A stretch of DNA of 64,000 bases from Mesorhizobium sp. M2A.F.Ca.ET.046.03.2.1 (GTDB taxonomy: Bacteria > Pseudomonadota > Alphaproteobacteria > Rhizobiales > Rhizobiaceae): positions 3,410,001 to 3,474,000 of the forward strand of contig NZ_CP034449.1 of assembly GCF_003952425.1 (NCBI RefSeq). Direction: 5' to 3'. Position numbers and translations under genes: made by a program. Under the pieces are notes generated by a model, which was given only the letters and a program-made list of their open reading frames with translations, searched no databases and was not told where the DNA came from. The first letter of the stretch is position 1, and every line of letters starts with the position of its first letter. Below are positions 54,440 through 63,847 of this stretch, one piece after another.

Positions 54440-55228
54440 ATGGGTGAACGTTTTGCGGCCGCTCTACCCGCCAACGCCTGGAACTGGATCGCGGTGTGGC
54501 GCCGCAATCATCTGGCATGGAAGAAGGTGGCATTTGCTTCAATGCTCGGCACCCTTGCTGATCCGATGATTTACCTTTTCGGGCTCGGCACTGGCCTTGG
54601 ACTGTTGGTAGGCCGCATCGAAGGTGCATCCTACATCGCCTTTCTGGCAGCCGGCATGGTTGCGACGAGCGCGATGACAGCATCAACCTTCGAAACAATT
54701 TACGCGGTTTTCGGTCGAATGCGCGATCAGGGCACTTGGGAAGCAATCCTGCACACACAACTTACCCTCGGCGACATCGTTCTCGGTGAATTGACCTGGG
54801 CAGCCACAAAGGCCTTTCTGGCCGGTACGACAATTGCGATTGTTGCCGCCGCGCTAGGTTATGCCGCGTGGACGTCGGTTCTCTACGTGCTGCCGGTCAT
54901 CGCTCTCACCGGGTTCGCCTTTGCGAGCCTGGCCATGCTCGTCATCGCGCTCGCGCCCAGTTATCACTATTTTATTTTCTATCAGACGCTTGTCATCACA
55001 CCCATGCTGTTCCTTTCGGGCGCGGTTTTTCCAGTCGGCCAATTGCCAGGAGTGTTTCAGCAGATTGCGGCCTTCTCGCCGCTGGCGAATTCTATCGATC
55101 TAATCCGTCCGGTGATGCTCGGCCGCCTGGGCGACAATGTAGGGCTGCATATAGGCGCACTTTGCATGTTCGCTGTATTGCCTTTTTTTCTGTCGGCTGG
55201 ACTGTTTCATCGACGACTAATGCGTTGA
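54440..55228 (+). CDS. nodJ: Nod factor export permease NodJ
   Basis: A 262-residue ABC-2 type permease with six hydrophobic stretches ([117 protein letters not shown]) and the NodJ-type motif [14 protein letters not shown]. Inner membrane partner of NodI. It has the usual length. Confidence 0.95.
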   Translation: MGERFAAALPANAWNWIAVWRRNHLAWKKVAFASMLGTLADPMIYLFGLGTGLGLLVGRIEGASYIAFLAAGMVATSAMTASTFETIYAVFGRMRDQGTWEAILHTQLTLGDIVLGELTWAATKAFLAGTTIAIVAAALGYAAWTSVLYVLPVIALTGFAFASLAMLVIALAPSYHYFIFYQTLVITPMLFLSGAVFPVGQLPGVFQQIAAFSPLANSIDLIRPVMLGRLGDNVGLHIGALCMFAVLPFFLSAGLFHRRLMR

Positions 55229-55517
55229 CGCTTACCTACGCCCATCAACGAGAAGGAGGTCCGCAATGCCGGATTGCAAACTGCCCCCAGCGGCCCGGAG
55301 GCATGCGTGTGCCAGGAATCGCGAGTGGTACAACAACGCCGAAGCCGGGCGCCACCCAGCCGCTGCAGGCACGCGCCCATCTTCGCGACCACACCTCGGA
55401 GTACAGGCTGGGTGGTGAGGCGCGCGGACCCACCCGGAGCGTTCAAGCGATAGCAGCCAAGCTTCTTGTGCGCGTCCCCAGACCGTCGCGGCCATTATTT
55501 AGTTGGATACACATGCA
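55229..55517. other. nodJ-nodH spacer
   Basis: 289 bases, no gene and no nod box recognised, so nodH is probably transcribed from nod box 2. Confidence 0.35.
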
Positions 55518-56279
55518 ATGACCCACAACGAACCAACTCCTGAGCCTTTTGTGATCCTTGCTATGCCAAGGACCGGAACACACTATTTAGAAGAATTGCT
55601 AAACGAGCATCCGACCGTTCTGAGTAACGGTGAGTTGCTAAACGAATATGATCCCAATTGGCCCAGCACGGATCGCCTGCTAGGCACGGATCGCGAGCTT
55701 CTTGAGCTTGCCTATGTGCGCTGCCCTATGCGCGACTACAAGAATGTGACGCATCTTGGCTGCAAGATCAATGAACCTCAGTTTCGCGAGCGTCCAGCAT
55801 TCTTTGCGGAATTAGCTCGTTGGCCAGCACTCAAGGTCATCCTCGTTGTTCGCCGAAACGTATTGGAATCGCTCCGATCCTTTGTGCAGGCCAGGGAAAG
55901 CGGTCAGTGGCTGAAGTTCAGCTCGGACAACGATACCGCTCGGCCACCGAGCGTCAGGTTGTCAATCGCCGACTGTGAGGCTTATTTCAAAGCCGCCGAC
56001 GATTTTCACGCTCGCGTTATGGACTCCTTCACGTCGACCAACCTGCTTGTAATGGAATACGAGAGCCTACTTCACGAACCTGCCCAATGCTTGGGAGCGG
56101 TTTGGGATTTCCTGGGCGTTCCAGCGCTTGAGCCATCAGATAACGCCATCTTGCAGCGCCAGGAAACGCGACCGCTTGATCAAACGGTGGAGAACTTTGA
56201 CGAGTTGCGGATTCACTTCGCACGCGGACCTTATTCAAGATTTTTTGACCTCGGAGATTCAATGCGCTCCTACGCTTAA
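55518..56279 (+). CDS. nodH: Nod factor sulfotransferase NodH
   Basis: It moves sulfate from PAPS to the 6-O position of the reducing-end sugar. The 253 residues starting MTHNEPTPEPFVILAMPRTG (ATG 55518) agree with NodH of S. meliloti through the PAPS 5'-phosphosulfate loop (PRTGTHYLEELLNEHP), SNGELLNEYD, CKINEPQF, VILVVRRNVLESLRSFVQAR (3'-phosphate binding) and RRQETRPLDQTV-type ending. The frame opens at a TTG at 55503 but the family start is 55518. It lies after nodJ in the same direction. Sulfation is a host-range trait. Confidence 0.95.
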   Translation: MTHNEPTPEPFVILAMPRTGTHYLEELLNEHPTVLSNGELLNEYDPNWPSTDRLLGTDRELLELAYVRCPMRDYKNVTHLGCKINEPQFRERPAFFAELARWPALKVILVVRRNVLESLRSFVQARESGQWLKFSSDNDTARPPSVRLSIADCEAYFKAADDFHARVMDSFTSTNLLVMEYESLLHEPAQCLGAVWDFLGVPALEPSDNAILQRQETRPLDQTVENFDELRIHFARGPYSRFFDLGDSMRSYA

Positions 56280-56556
56280 TCGCTTGTACCGCGTGCTCTG
56301 ATGGGCGTGTAGGATATCCTGCAGTTTGCGCGCATTCCGTTCCAAAACTGACAAACCAAAGTCACCAAGGCAACCGGCAGTCGATCTGCGGCGAACATCA
56401 AAGGGCACGGGCGCAAGGCGACCTGGTCAATTCCCTCTCTGATGAAGCACTTCCTCAGACGCGATCTTTGGCGAGCCTCGAGTGCAGAATTCCGGCAAGG
56501 TGGAGGGTTCCAGTGCGCAACTGCACCAATCTCGCTGGACGGGACAGGCGTCCAGT
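56280..56556. other. Intergenic upstream of the dctA promoter
   Basis: I looked for NifA sites (TGT-N10-ACA) and saw no convincing one. DctD-type sites cannot be judged by eye. Confidence 0.3.
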
Positions 56557-56572
56557 TGGCACGGCGCTTGCT
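56557..56572 (+). promoter_or_regulatory. Sigma-54 (-24/-12) promoter of dctA
   Basis: TGGCACGGCGCTTGCT fits the consensus TGGCACG-N4-TTGCW at every fixed position. It lies 85 bases before the dctA start. Transcription should need RpoN plus an activator (DctD, or NifA in nodules). Confidence 0.85.
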
Positions 56573-56656
56573 CCGAGATGACAGCAGCGCTCGACCGGAG
56601 CGCAGCATGGGAGAAGGAGGAGCCCCCACCCCGATCCGGTCAGGGAGAGAGAAACG

Positions 56657-57943
56657 ATGTTGGTTCCAAGAGTCCCCCGCGCGATCGCAGCGCCCCGCAA
56701 GCGCCATTTTGCCCGGACCTACGTGCAGGTACTTGCCGCCATGGTCCTTGGAGCCGCAATTGGCTACCTCTATCCGGAAACCGGCCAAAGCCTGAAGCCG
56801 CTCGGCGATGCCTTCATCAAAGTCATCAAGATGATTATCGCACCTGTCATCTTCCTGACAATTGCGACCGGCATTGCCGGCATGAGCGATCTGCAGAAGG
56901 TCGGCCGAGTTGCCGCCAAGGCGATGGTTTATTTCCTTACCTTCTCGACGCTTGCACTCGTTGTCGGGCTGATTGTCGCGAATATCGTTCAGCCTGGCGC
57001 CGGCCTCAACATCGATCCGGCCTCGCTCGATGTCGAAGCCGTTAAGGGCTATGTGGCCACGGCTCACGAGCAGTCCGTGACCAGCTTCCTGATGAACATC
57101 ATCCCGTCAACGATTGCCAGTGCCTTCGCGGAAGGCGACATCCTGCAAGTCTTGTTCTTCTCGGTCTTGTTCGGCATTGCTCTGGCGATGACCGGAGAGA
57201 CGAGCAGGCCGGTCGTTACCTTTCTCCAGGCGCTCACCGCCCCCATTTTTAAGCTCGTCGGCATTCTGATGAAGGCTGCACCCATCGGCGCCTTCGGCGC
57301 TATGGCCTTTACGATCGGCAAATACGGAATCGGTTCGGTGGCCAACCTCGCGATACTGGTCGCGACGTTCTATCTGACCGCCTTCCTCTTCGTGTTCGGG
57401 GTTCTCGGCGTGGTCTGCCGCTGCAACGGCTTCTCGATCTTTTCTCTTGTCCGCTACATCAAGGACGAGCTGCTGCTTGTCCTGGCAACGTCCTCCTCGG
57501 AGGCCGCGCTGCCCTCGCTCATGGAGAAGATGGAGAAGGCCGGCGCCGCGCGTTCGGTCGTAAGTCTCGTCATCCCTACTGGATACTCATTCAATCTGGA
57601 CGGCACCAATATCTACATGACGATCGCCGCCCTCTTCATCGCGCAGGCGACGAACACAGATTTGTCAATTGCCGATCAGATCCTCCTGCTGCTAATTGCG
57701 ATGCTTTCCTCGAAGGGTGCGGCAGGCGTCACCGGCGCCGGCTTCATCACATTGGCCGCTACTCTGTCTGTCGTGCCGAGTGTTCCCGTTGCCGGAATGG
57801 CTCTAATTCTTGGCGTGGACCGCTTCATGTCGGAATGCCGCGCGCTGACGAATTTAGTCGGTAATGCGGTGGCATCGCTCGTTGTCGCTCGCTGGGAAGG
57901 CGAATTGGACCAGTCCCGGATGGAAGCCGCTTTCCGCGGTTAG
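56657..57943 (+). CDS. dctA: C4-dicarboxylate transport protein DctA
   Basis: The 428-residue symporter of the DAACS/glutamate-transporter fold takes up succinate, fumarate and malate, the carbon supply of bacteroids. Hallmarks: [58 protein letters not shown] (serine-rich re-entrant loop), [20 protein letters not shown] (substrate and Na+ motif) and [20 protein letters not shown]. Preceded by a perfect sigma-54 promoter. The usual dctB/dctD neighbours are absent here, so regulation must come from elsewhere. It could be an island copy in addition to a chromosomal one. Confidence 0.96.
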   Translation: MLVPRVPRAIAAPRKRHFARTYVQVLAAMVLGAAIGYLYPETGQSLKPLGDAFIKVIKMIIAPVIFLTIATGIAGMSDLQKVGRVAAKAMVYFLTFSTLALVVGLIVANIVQPGAGLNIDPASLDVEAVKGYVATAHEQSVTSFLMNIIPSTIASAFAEGDILQVLFFSVLFGIALAMTGETSRPVVTFLQALTAPIFKLVGILMKAAPIGAFGAMAFTIGKYGIGSVANLAILVATFYLTAFLFVFGVLGVVCRCNGFSIFSLVRYIKDELLLVLATSSSEAALPSLMEKMEKAGAARSVVSLVIPTGYSFNLDGTNIYMTIAALFIAQATNTDLSIADQILLLLIAMLSSKGAAGVTGAGFITLAATLSVVPSVPVAGMALILGVDRFMSECRALTNLVGNAVASLVVARWEGELDQSRMEAAFRG

Positions 57944-58215
57944 GGTTACATCAAACGGGCTCCCCGCAAGCAAGCAATAGCGCGACGTGTAAGTCACGGC
58001 CTTCACAGCAGTCGAATTGCCGGCCTCCAAAGAGCGCTGGAAATAGTGTACTAACGCGGAGAGTAATACAACACCATGAAGCCCCTAAGCAAACGAACGG
58101 TTCACGGAAACTCATCTGGGTCCGCATGGAGCGCTGTTCGTCGAATGCGTTATCAACCGTGGGGTGTGGTAACTATTTCAGCTTGCCGCCCCAAGCCGTC
58201 GCGGGATCGCACCGG

Positions 58216-59277
58216 ATGACGGAGGACCGGCCGATCAGAATCGCTAGGGGAAAGCGCGTCACAATTGCCGATCTCGCCCGCGAAGCCGGAGTCAGCGTAG
58301 CAACAGTCGATCGGGTTCTGAACGTCCGCCTTCCGGTGCGAGAGGAGACCGCCCAGCGGGTCCATGCGGCCGCGCACGCGATCGGCTATCATGCTGCCGG
58401 TCTCATCAAACAGCGCTTGCAGCAGCACCTGCCGCACTACAAGCTGGGCTTCATCTTGAGAAAACCTGCCCACGATTTTTACCAAGATTTCGCTCGCAAT
58501 ATTGAAGAGTCGGTCAGTATGGCTAAATCCTTCCACGGCCTTCCGATCATCGAGTTCGCGCAGTCACATTTGCCGCGTGACCTGCTCCCGCTTCTTAAGG
58601 ACCTTGGAAGCCGCTGCCAGGCGATCGCCATGGTGGCGGCCGATCACCCGAAAATCACAGCATCAGTCGAGGAGCTCAAGGCGAAAGGTATCCCGGTATT
58701 TTCGCTGTTATCCGACTTCGCCGATGGCGTGCGCGAGGGCTACATCGGCCTCAACAACAGCAAGGTCGGACGGACTGCCGCTTGGGTGTTTTCCAAGGCC
58801 GCAAAACGGCCCGGCAAGGTGGCGGTGTTTGTCGGAAGCCATCGCTTCCAGGCGCATGCGACGCGGGAAACGGCCTTTCGTGCCTATTTTCGTGAGAACG
58901 CGCCCAAATTCGAGGTGCTTGATCCGCTCGTGAACCTTGATGAACGGCAGCTCACTTACGAAAAATTGCTGGATCTTATGCAGCGGGAACCAGAGCTCGT
59001 CGGCTTCTATATGGCCGGCGGGGGTATAGAGGGAGCAATTTCCGCGCTCCGAGAAGAGGGGAGCGGTCAGGATCTCGTCGCGATCGTGAGTGAAATGACG
59101 CCGCAGTCACGTGGGGCGCTTGCGGATGACATCTTGACGATGGCGGTCGGCACGCCAATGCGCCGACTTTGCCAGGAGCTGATAATGGCAATGGAGCGGG
59201 CCATCAAAGCCGGCGTCGCGGAGAGCCCGGGGCAGACATTTCTGCCGTTCGACATTTATCTTCCGGAAAATATTTGA
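58216..59277 (+). CDS. LacI-family transcriptional regulator
   Basis: The 353 residues start at ATG 58216 (MTEDRPIRIARGKR). The N-terminal HTH is VTIADLAREAGVSVATVDRV and the hinge LIKQRLQQHLPH; a periplasmic-binding-protein-like sugar domain follows (LGFILRKPAHDFYQDFARNI, GRTAAWVFSKAAKRPGKVAV, FYMAGGGIEGAISALREEG). Relatives regulate sugar or inositol use. The neighbour on the right, a sugar isomerase-like enzyme, is the likely target. Earlier in-frame starts give unlikely N-termini. Confidence 0.92.
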   Translation: MTEDRPIRIARGKRVTIADLAREAGVSVATVDRVLNVRLPVREETAQRVHAAAHAIGYHAAGLIKQRLQQHLPHYKLGFILRKPAHDFYQDFARNIEESVSMAKSFHGLPIIEFAQSHLPRDLLPLLKDLGSRCQAIAMVAADHPKITASVEELKAKGIPVFSLLSDFADGVREGYIGLNNSKVGRTAAWVFSKAAKRPGKVAVFVGSHRFQAHATRETAFRAYFRENAPKFEVLDPLVNLDERQLTYEKLLDLMQREPELVGFYMAGGGIEGAISALREEGSGQDLVAIVSEMTPQSRGALADDILTMAVGTPMRRLCQELIMAMERAIKAGVAESPGQTFLPFDIYLPENI

Positions 59278-59441
59278 CCTTGATGGATTTCTATCATGAG
59301 CGCCCATTTTCCTTTCACCGATGAAAGGAAAGCTCGATTGACTCGGCCGTCTCTGTCCGATCTGTGAACCGGCGTGGTTCCGTCTTGAAAGAAGCCGGAT
59401 GCCGAAATGGCAGCCGCGCTTCATGGAAGGAAAGTCAAGCA

Positions 59442-60245
59442 ATGCGCCAGGTATCGCCCCGCTTTGCACTCGATCACATGGCGGCGCCCCGCCTTGACGT
59501 CAGTGCGCTTTTCGCGCTTGCCCGTGACCAAGGCCTGACCGACGTCCAAATCCGTTACCCTCATTTCAGCAATCCTGTCGCACGCGGCATTCCGGCTGCG
59601 GACGTTCGGTTTGCCGCTACCGAAGCGGGCGTCACGATCATCTCTGTCAACGCCTTGCAGCGGTTCAACGACTGGACTCCAACGCGTCAGGCCGAGGCAA
59701 GCAACCTCGCCGATTATGCGACGGCGTGCGGGGCAGAGACGCTCGTGTTGGTGCCGGCCAACCGCAGCTCGTGGCCCACCAATAGCGAGCGCCAGGACAA
59801 TCTTCGTTTCGCTCTAAACGAGATCAAGCCAATCCTCCAGTCGCGGGGTCTGATCGGTCTCATCGAGCCGCTGGGTTTCCGAACCTGCTCGCTTCGATCA
59901 AAGAAGGAAGCGGCCGAGGCCGTTGCCGCGGTTGATGGCCAGTCCGTCTTTCGCCTCGTGCACGACACGTTCCACCACACCCTGGCCGGGGAGACATGCC
60001 TGTTCTGCGAGCTTACCGGCCTGGTGCACATTTCAAGCGTAAACGACCCGACCTTCTGGATTTACCCCGATCGCTTTCTTGCAGGTTCCGACAATGGCAG
60101 CCAGATTCAGGCGCTGCTGGATGGCGGCTACGCGGGACCTTTCTCGTTCGAGCTGATCGAGGAAGTCCATTCTCTGGACGATCTCGCAGGCGCACTTGCC
60201 GCCAGCATCGACTTTATCCGGCGAGGGCTATTGTCGTCAAAGTAG
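59442..60245 (+). CDS. Sugar phosphate isomerase/epimerase-like TIM barrel (xylose isomerase/IolE family)
   Basis: The 267 residues start at ATG 59442 after GGAAGGAAAG. AP-endonuclease-2-type barrel features are seen: ADVRFAATEAGVTIISVNAL, ACGAETLVLVPANR, GLIGLIEPLGF (metal Glu), VFRLVHDTFHHTLAG (metal Asp and His), LVHISSVND (His), and GPFSFELIEEVHS (Glu). It is like inosose dehydratase IolE or MocC of rhizopine catabolism. The LacI-type gene just upstream supports a sugar or inositol-compound role. The exact substrate is unknown. Confidence 0.85.
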   Translation: MRQVSPRFALDHMAAPRLDVSALFALARDQGLTDVQIRYPHFSNPVARGIPAADVRFAATEAGVTIISVNALQRFNDWTPTRQAEASNLADYATACGAETLVLVPANRSSWPTNSERQDNLRFALNEIKPILQSRGLIGLIEPLGFRTCSLRSKKEAAEAVAAVDGQSVFRLVHDTFHHTLAGETCLFCELTGLVHISSVNDPTFWIYPDRFLAGSDNGSQIQALLDGGYAGPFSFELIEEVHSLDDLAGALAASIDFIRRGLLSSK

Positions 60246-60293
60246 ATGGTGACAGGTGTAGTGACTATAGGTGCGCCTGAATTTTCCGAGGGT

Positions 60294-61211
60294 TCACAGC
60301 GGGGCAGCCATCCGAGATGCCTCCTGTATCATTATCTCCCGCATCCAGATGCTTGCCGGATCGCTATTGTGGAGGGCCGGCCATTGGAGGGTCTCGGTGA
60401 ATGTGGGAAATGGCAGCGGAAGTTCGATAACCCGCAGGGGGAACGTTTTTTCGAAATGCCTGACCAGCCGTAAGGGCATGGTCGCTATACGAGCTGTGCC
60501 GGACACCATAGGTGGAATCATGCTGAAGCCCTGCACGGCGACCTCGACACGTCTCTTAAGGCCATGCTCAAGCAAAAACCATTCCTCGATAGACGGCTTC
60601 ATCGTACGCCCGAACCTGACCGCGACGTGCCTCATCGACATGTATCTCTCGAATGTAAGCTGCTGTGGCAGCTGCTTGTTTGTGGGACAGCCTACGCACA
60701 CGAGCTTCTCGTCAAACAGCGCAATGCTTGAATGCACACTCGACGTGAACATATCCGGTAGAATTAGAAAATCGACGTCACCGCGCCGGAGAAGCTCATC
60801 GGGGCTATCGTCGACAGGCAGCAGTTCGAAGCTGACGGCGGGGGCTTCCCGTGAAATACGCTCCACAAGCTTTTCGAAAAACACGAGCGTGACGAAATCG
60901 GAAAGAATGATCCTGAAGAGGCGATCGGCTCGAGCTGGGTCAAACGGATCCGAAGAAATAATCGAGCACTGGATGTGCTGGAGAGCGTCGCGAACTGCGG
61001 GGGCAAATGCTGCCGCACGCGGGGTTAGAAATCGTTCGCGACCTCTTATCGTAAACAGTTCATCGCGGAAATAATCGCGCAGTCGGGCGACGGCCGCACT
61101 CATGGCGGGCTGACTCAGGTTGATCCTGCGTGCCGCCGCCGAGAGATTACGCTCCGTCAGGAGTGCGTCGAGCACAACGAGGAGATTTAGATCAAGTCCT
61201 TTGAAACGCAT
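60294..61211 (-). CDS. nodD: Nodulation regulator NodD
   Basis: The 305-residue LysR-type activator binds nod boxes and responds to plant flavonoids. It starts [20 protein letters not shown] at ATG 61211, followed by the [43 protein letters not shown], and the inducer domain ([60 protein letters not shown]). The frame is open 14 codons upstream but that segment runs over nod box 3. It is the only intact nodD in the window and is divergent from nod box 3, so it may repress its own gene. Confidence 0.96.
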   Translation of the reverse strand: MRFKGLDLNLLVVLDALLTERNLSAAARRINLSQPAMSAAVARLRDYFRDELFTIRGRERFLTPRAAAFAPAVRDALQHIQCSIISSDPFDPARADRLFRIILSDFVTLVFFEKLVERISREAPAVSFELLPVDDSPDELLRRGDVDFLILPDMFTSSVHSSIALFDEKLVCVGCPTNKQLPQQLTFERYMSMRHVAVRFGRTMKPSIEEWFLLEHGLKRRVEVAVQGFSMIPPMVSGTARIATMPLRLVRHFEKTFPLRVIELPLPFPTFTETLQWPALHNSDPASIWMREIMIQEASRMAAPL

Positions 61212-61221
61212 GTCATCAGCC

Positions 61222-61268
61222 ATCCATGGGATGGATGCCTTTAACCGAAACAAACGACTTTAACAATT
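61222..61268 (+). promoter_or_regulatory. nod box 3, upstream of intact nodD, without an intact target to its right
   Basis: ATCCATGGGATGGATG, then CTTTAACCGAAACAAACGAC and TTTAACAATT: a good nod box 11 bases from the nodD start. To the right, no nod gene follows within 640 bases and then comes a dead IS110. Confidence 0.85.
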
Positions 61269-61912
61269 TAGCATTCTTGCAATCTTTTGTCGCAAAAAGT
61301 TTATGATGGATGACGTTAAGGTCCGACATATGAGCCGCGTGATCTGCCGAAGCGAGCAATCGTTCGTACTGTGCAGGTCAGAGATTGGCAGTTTGAAACG
61401 CCGGGCCGATGGCGCCGGGCTATCAACCAGCGTCTTCGGCGGCCCCGACCTAGCTGGGCGTGGAATCTAATAGGGTGCACCTTTCCAGTCCGAGGCGACT
61501 GATGGGCGGTTTGATCCTAAGCTGCCGTGAGGCCTGTGCCAATTGTATCGGCGAGCCAATGCAGCAGTCCGGCAGCGTTTTTGAGAGCTGTTGTAGGCTC
61601 GGCCTAAGCCCATTGGCGCAAGCCTATCTGAACGAAGCGCTTGGCCTTGCCGCTATCCGGTATGTGATCTGTGGTGTCTTCTCGTCCTGCTGTTCTTGTT
61701 TTGGAACGCCCTTATGGTGAGCCCATCCGGGACGTGGGGCACCGGGAGCACAAAGGTGCAGGCAGGCCGTCAATAGACCGTGGGCTGAGAGCCCGAGCTC
61801 GTTACATGGCCGCCCCTGGCGACTTTCCCGGATGCGCTGCGAGCGCGGATCAGTAGATGTCGTGTTGCCCGCCAGCTCCCGTCTTTGACCGAGCCAAGAA
61901 GGAGGAACGGGC
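61269..61912. other. Intergenic, right side of nod box 3
   Basis: No supported gene. It may hold the left end of the IS110 element that begins coding at 61913. Confidence 0.3.
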
Positions 61913-63141
61913 ATGCTTATCATCGGACTGGATATTCACCGCGCCTTCGCCGAAGCAGTGGCATGGGAGGAGGGCAGGCTCAGGCGACTCGGCCGCGTCG
62001 ACATGCGGCGCGATCTGCTGGCGGCGTTCGCCGCGAAGCTGTCGCCGAACGATGTCGGGGTGATCGAGGCCACCGGCAGCGCGACGTCCGCTGCAGCTGT
62101 GATTGCGCCGCATGTGAAGAAGGTGGGGATCGCCAAGCCGAAACAGGTGTTTATCGTTGCCTATGCCAAGATCAAAACGACGATCGACGCCGACGTTCTT
62201 GCGCAGCTCTATGCCAGCGGCTTCTTGCCAGAAGTCTGGATTGCGGACGAGCCGACGCAGGCTCTGCGTCGACAGGTGACACGGCGCAATCAGATTGTCC
62301 GACAGAGATCTCGATTGAAGAGCGTCATCCAGTCGATCCTTCATAGCCACCTGATCCGTCCTGCCCGCATGCCGACCTGTGCGGCGCCAAGGGTCGGACC
62401 TGGTAATCGAGCAGGTCGTACCGCAGGACGAGCGCCTCGCGATCGATGGGCATCTGCGCGAGTTCGACCGATTGGGCGAAGACCTCCAGGTCATCGAACG
62501 CGATCTTGTCCGCTCGGCTCTCGAGGATGAAGGCGTGAAGCGGCTGATGACCATTCCCGGCGTCGACATCACCGTCGCGCTGGCGATGAAGGGCGGCGAT
62601 CGGCGACGTGTCGCGCTTCGACGATCCGCAGAAGCTCGTGACCTATCTCGGGTTGAACCCAAGCGTCCAGCAGTCCGGCCAGGTCCGGCCTACCATGGGC
62701 GGATCACCAAGCAGGGCCGTGGTCATGCGCGCGGCATGCTCGTCGAGGCGGCCTGGGCGGCCGCTCGTGCTCCCGGACCGTTGCGAGCCTTCTCCCTGCG
62801 GCGTGCGAGCCCGGCGCGGACAGCATGTCGCGGCCGTGGCAACCGCACGCAAACTCTCTGTCGTGATCTGTCATCTGTTGAGAAGGGCGAGAGTTACGCG
62901 TAGGCTCGACCCTCCCTGCATGCCAAGAAGCTTGCGCGATGTGGAACTCAAGGCCGGGAGCAAGGCTGTGCGCGGCCAAAAGGGAGCGCACGCCTACAAC
63001 ATAAAGAGCCACCGGGAAGAAGAGCGCCGCTGGGTGGAGCAGGCCGAGGGCGCCTATGCACGCCTCGTCGCCGGTTGGAACCCACGAGGTCCGAAGAGGG
63101 TAGGCACGGATGCCGCAAACCGGGCGCCCAGCTTGGCATAA
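61913..63141 (+). pseudogene. IS110-family transposase with several frameshifts
   Basis: It starts MLIIGLDIHRAFAEAVAWEE (DEDD first Asp) and runs through VIEATGSATSAAAVIAPHVK, KTTIDADVLAQLYASGFLPE and RRQVTRRNQIVRQRSRLKSV. Near 62360 the frame changes (EQVVPQDERLAIDGHLREFD), KRLMTIPGVDITVALAMKGG follows, then at ~62600 and again later come further shifts, with the C-terminus (LHAKKL-like, EGAYARLVAGWNP) ending at 63141. It is a different branch from the 6790-7302 remnant. At least three shifts make it inactive. Confidence 0.85.
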
Positions 63142-63317
63142 GGGCTACGTGGCCTCAGGAAGCGTCGTCGCCAATGCAGACCATGGACGAATTCCCAGCC
63201 GATGCCGAGATGCCGGTCGACCGTGCCTGTCGCCGTCCGGTGATGCGATGCCCCCGAGCGGATGAGTTCGCCCCGGATGCTCCCGGTCACGACGCACGGG
63301 TTCGGGTTCCAAGGCGC

Positions 63318-63695
63318 TCAGTTTTGTTCGCGCCCAATCGGTGTAGGACGCGGCAGAAAATACGAGCGTGACGAAATCGGGAAGAATGATCCTGAAGCGG
63401 CGATTCGGTAGAGCCGGGTCAAACTATCCGACGAAATAAACGAGCACTGGATGGGCGGGAGAGCGTCGCGAACTGGAGGGCAAGAGCTCCCGGACGCAGC
63501 GTTAAGTTTGAATACCTCCGCGGACATGGTCGCGAGCTTATCGCGCAAATAATCGAGCAGCCGAGCGCCGGCCGCACTCATGACCGGCTGGGCTCGGTTA
63601 ATCCTGCATGCCGCGCCCATGAGGTTGCGCTCTGTCGGGAGTGCGTCGAGCACAACGACGAGATGTAGTTCACGATCTTTGAAACGCGTGGTCAA
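63318..63695 (-). pseudogene. nodD pseudogene, right-hand copy
   Basis: Start at 63695: MTTRFKDRELHLVVVLDALP, TERNLMGAACRINRAQPVMS, ARLLDYLRDKLATM, then decayed matches to NodD up to VRDALPPIQCSFISSDS. Later frames match nodD around the [12 protein letters not shown] region. It is longer than the left copy (47828-47955), whose left part is missing. Confidence 0.8.
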
Positions 63696-63697
63696 CT

Positions 63698-63744
63698 ATC
63701 CAAAGTGTGGATGCCTTTCATCGAAACAAACGATTTCATCAATG
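63698..63744 (+). promoter_or_regulatory. nod box 4
   Basis: Identical over 47 bases to nod box 1: ATCCAAAGTGTGGATG, CTTTCATCGAAACAAACGAT, TTCATCAATG. What it drives lies beyond the window, after a pseudo-nodA. Confidence 0.85.
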
Positions 63745-63847
63745 TTCTGGAATCCTGCATGGGCAGAAGCACCTGACGCACACCGATGCCCCCACTGCCT
63801 CATGGCGTGGCGAGCGTCTTAAGAAACCGCCCGAAAGGAGATTTTTC

